Assembly: GCA_015489295.1 (NCBI GenBank)
Contig: WGAB01000233.1
Location: 1-6,501, forward strand
Source: Caldifarciminota bacterium
GTDB lineage: Bacteria > WOR-3 > Hydrothermia > WGAB01
Direction of reading: 5' to 3'
Length of the DNA stretch: 6,501 bases
A program made the translations under genes and the position numbers. Below the pieces are notes generated by a model that searched no databases, was not told where the DNA came from, and saw nothing but the letters and a program-made list of their open reading frames with translations. Positions 5,924-6,501 of the stretch are shown here, in pieces; the first letter of the stretch is position 1; each line of letters starts with the position of its first letter.

Positions 5924-6501
5924 TGGGCGTTCCCTCCCCGGGGCGGCGCCTCCTCGCGCCGCTCCCGTTCCCGCCGCTCGTAGGCCTCGACGATTTTCCG
6001 CACCAATTCGTGGCGCACCACATCCTCGGGCCCGAAGTGCACAAAGACAATGCCCGGGATGTCGTGCAGGATCTTCTGGATCTCCACCAGGCCGGAGTTG
6101 GATTCCCGGGGCAAATCGATCTGGGTGATGTCGCCGGTGATTACCACCTTGGTGCGGGGCCCGATGCGGGTGAGGAACATCTTCATCTGCACGGCCCGGG
6201 TGTTCTGGGCTTCGTCCAGGATCAGGAAGGCATCCTGCAGGGTGCGGCCCCGCATGTAGGCCAGGGGCGCCACCTCGATCACCCGGGTTTCCATGAGCCG
6301 GCGCACCCGGTCGGCGGGCAGCATGGAATAGAGGGCATCGTACAGGGGCGTCAGGTAGGGGTTGATCTTTTCCTGGAAATCGCCGGGCAGGAAGCCCAGC
6401 GACTCGCCGGCCTCCACGGCCGGCCGGGTCAGCACGATCTTTTCCACCCGCTTTTCCAGCAGGAACTTCACGGCCATGGCCACGGCCAGGTAGGTTTTGC
6501 C
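5920..6501 (-). CDS. phoH: PhoH family P-loop ATPase (N-terminus off window)
   Basis: Partial: 193 codons plus TGA, open at the right edge. The first visible residues, [12 protein letters not shown], are the end of the Walker A loop, so roughly the first 120-150 residues are missing if the length is normal for the family. Walker B is [10 protein letters not shown], followed by [16 protein letters not shown], a segment conserved in PhoH proteins. Other family features seen are [18 protein letters not shown] and [10 protein letters not shown]. The tail is highly charged ([10 protein letters not shown]), then APPRGG. Known: PhoH/YbeZ is a cytoplasmic NTPase with a proposed RNA helicase role, and it partners YbeY in rRNA processing; the gene context here agrees. 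The stop overlaps the HD gene's start as ATGA. A GTG at 6483 and an ATG at 6477 are internal, not starts, because the Walker A motif is upstream of them. Confidence 0.97.
   Translation of the reverse strand, partial: GKTYLAVAMAVKFLLEKRVEKIVLTRPAVEAGESLGFLPGDFQEKINPYLTPLYDALYSMLPADRVRRLMETRVIEVAPLAYMRGRTLQDAFLILDEAQNTRAVQMKMFLTRIGPRTKVVITGDITQIDLPRESNSGLVEIQKILHDIPGIVFVHFGPEDVVRHELVRKIVEAYERRERERREEAPPRGGNAQ
5932..5939 (-). promoter_or_regulatory. Ribosome binding site fixing the short start of the HD-domain gene
   Basis: GGGGAGGG on the minus strand, 8 nt before the ATG at 5923. It sits in the last codons of phoH. Together with the ATGA overlap, it supports an HD protein that truly begins here without the extracytoplasmic domain. 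Confidence 0.7.

Noticed and set aside
4667..5983. A 438-codon open frame on the plus strand
   Set aside because: It is exactly antisense to the HD-domain gene, with a Gly/His/Gln-rich composition and no motif. The minus-strand frame has an intact active site and a ribosome binding site.
6477..6483. GTG/ATG near the right edge as the phoH start
   Set aside because: The Walker A residues GKT lie in frame just upstream, so the true start is beyond the window and the gene is partial here.

Overview
The window is a GC-rich bacterial segment in which every supported gene lies on the minus strand, so it reads from high to low coordinates. It is very compact. Seven protein genes fill it almost completely, four of the six junctions overlap by 4, 4, 8 and 29 bp, and the only gaps are 104 and 24 bp. 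No tRNA, rRNA, CRISPR array, insertion sequence or convincing promoter or terminator was seen. The gene set and order (phoH, membrane HD phosphohydrolase, ybeY, CorC/CNNM family) suit a Gram-negative bacterium such as a Desulfobacterota/Thermodesulfobacteriota-like or Aquificota-like lineage. A phosphatase of the mannosyl-3-phosphoglycerate family, common in thermophiles, hints at a thermophile. The taxonomy is inference only.

Upstream block (6501 to 4242): the 3' two thirds of phoH, cut by the window edge inside its Walker A motif; then a 7-TM HD-domain protein of the PgpH (cyclic di-AMP phosphodiesterase) type that lacks the usual extracytoplasmic domain; then the rRNA-maturation endoribonuclease gene ybeY. 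They are joined by ATGA stop/start overlaps and look like one translationally coupled unit for RNA metabolism and nucleotide signalling.

Middle block (4137 to 653): after a 104-bp spacer come two tandem, diverged DUF21/CBS (CorC/CNNM) membrane proteins and then an MgtE magnesium channel, giving three consecutive genes of magnesium-transport families. The second CorC/CNNM paralogue has lost the C-terminal CorC/HlyC domain and several polar DUF21 residues. Both it and mgtE start at GTG, with Shine-Dalgarno sequences embedded in the preceding gene.

Downstream end (628 to 1): the N-terminal 209 codons of a HAD-IIB phosphatase of the mannosyl-/glucosyl-3-phosphoglycerate phosphatase family, running off the left edge. 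If its glycosyl-3-phosphoglycerate synthase partner lies beyond that edge, this would be a compatible-solute pathway placed next to magnesium homeostasis genes.

Most of the window is recognisable conserved biology. The points most worth a second look are the domain-reduced HD protein, the divergent CorC/CNNM pair beside mgtE, and the 104-bp spacer, which holds both a 31-codon reading frame with its own ribosome binding site and a set of inverted repeats.
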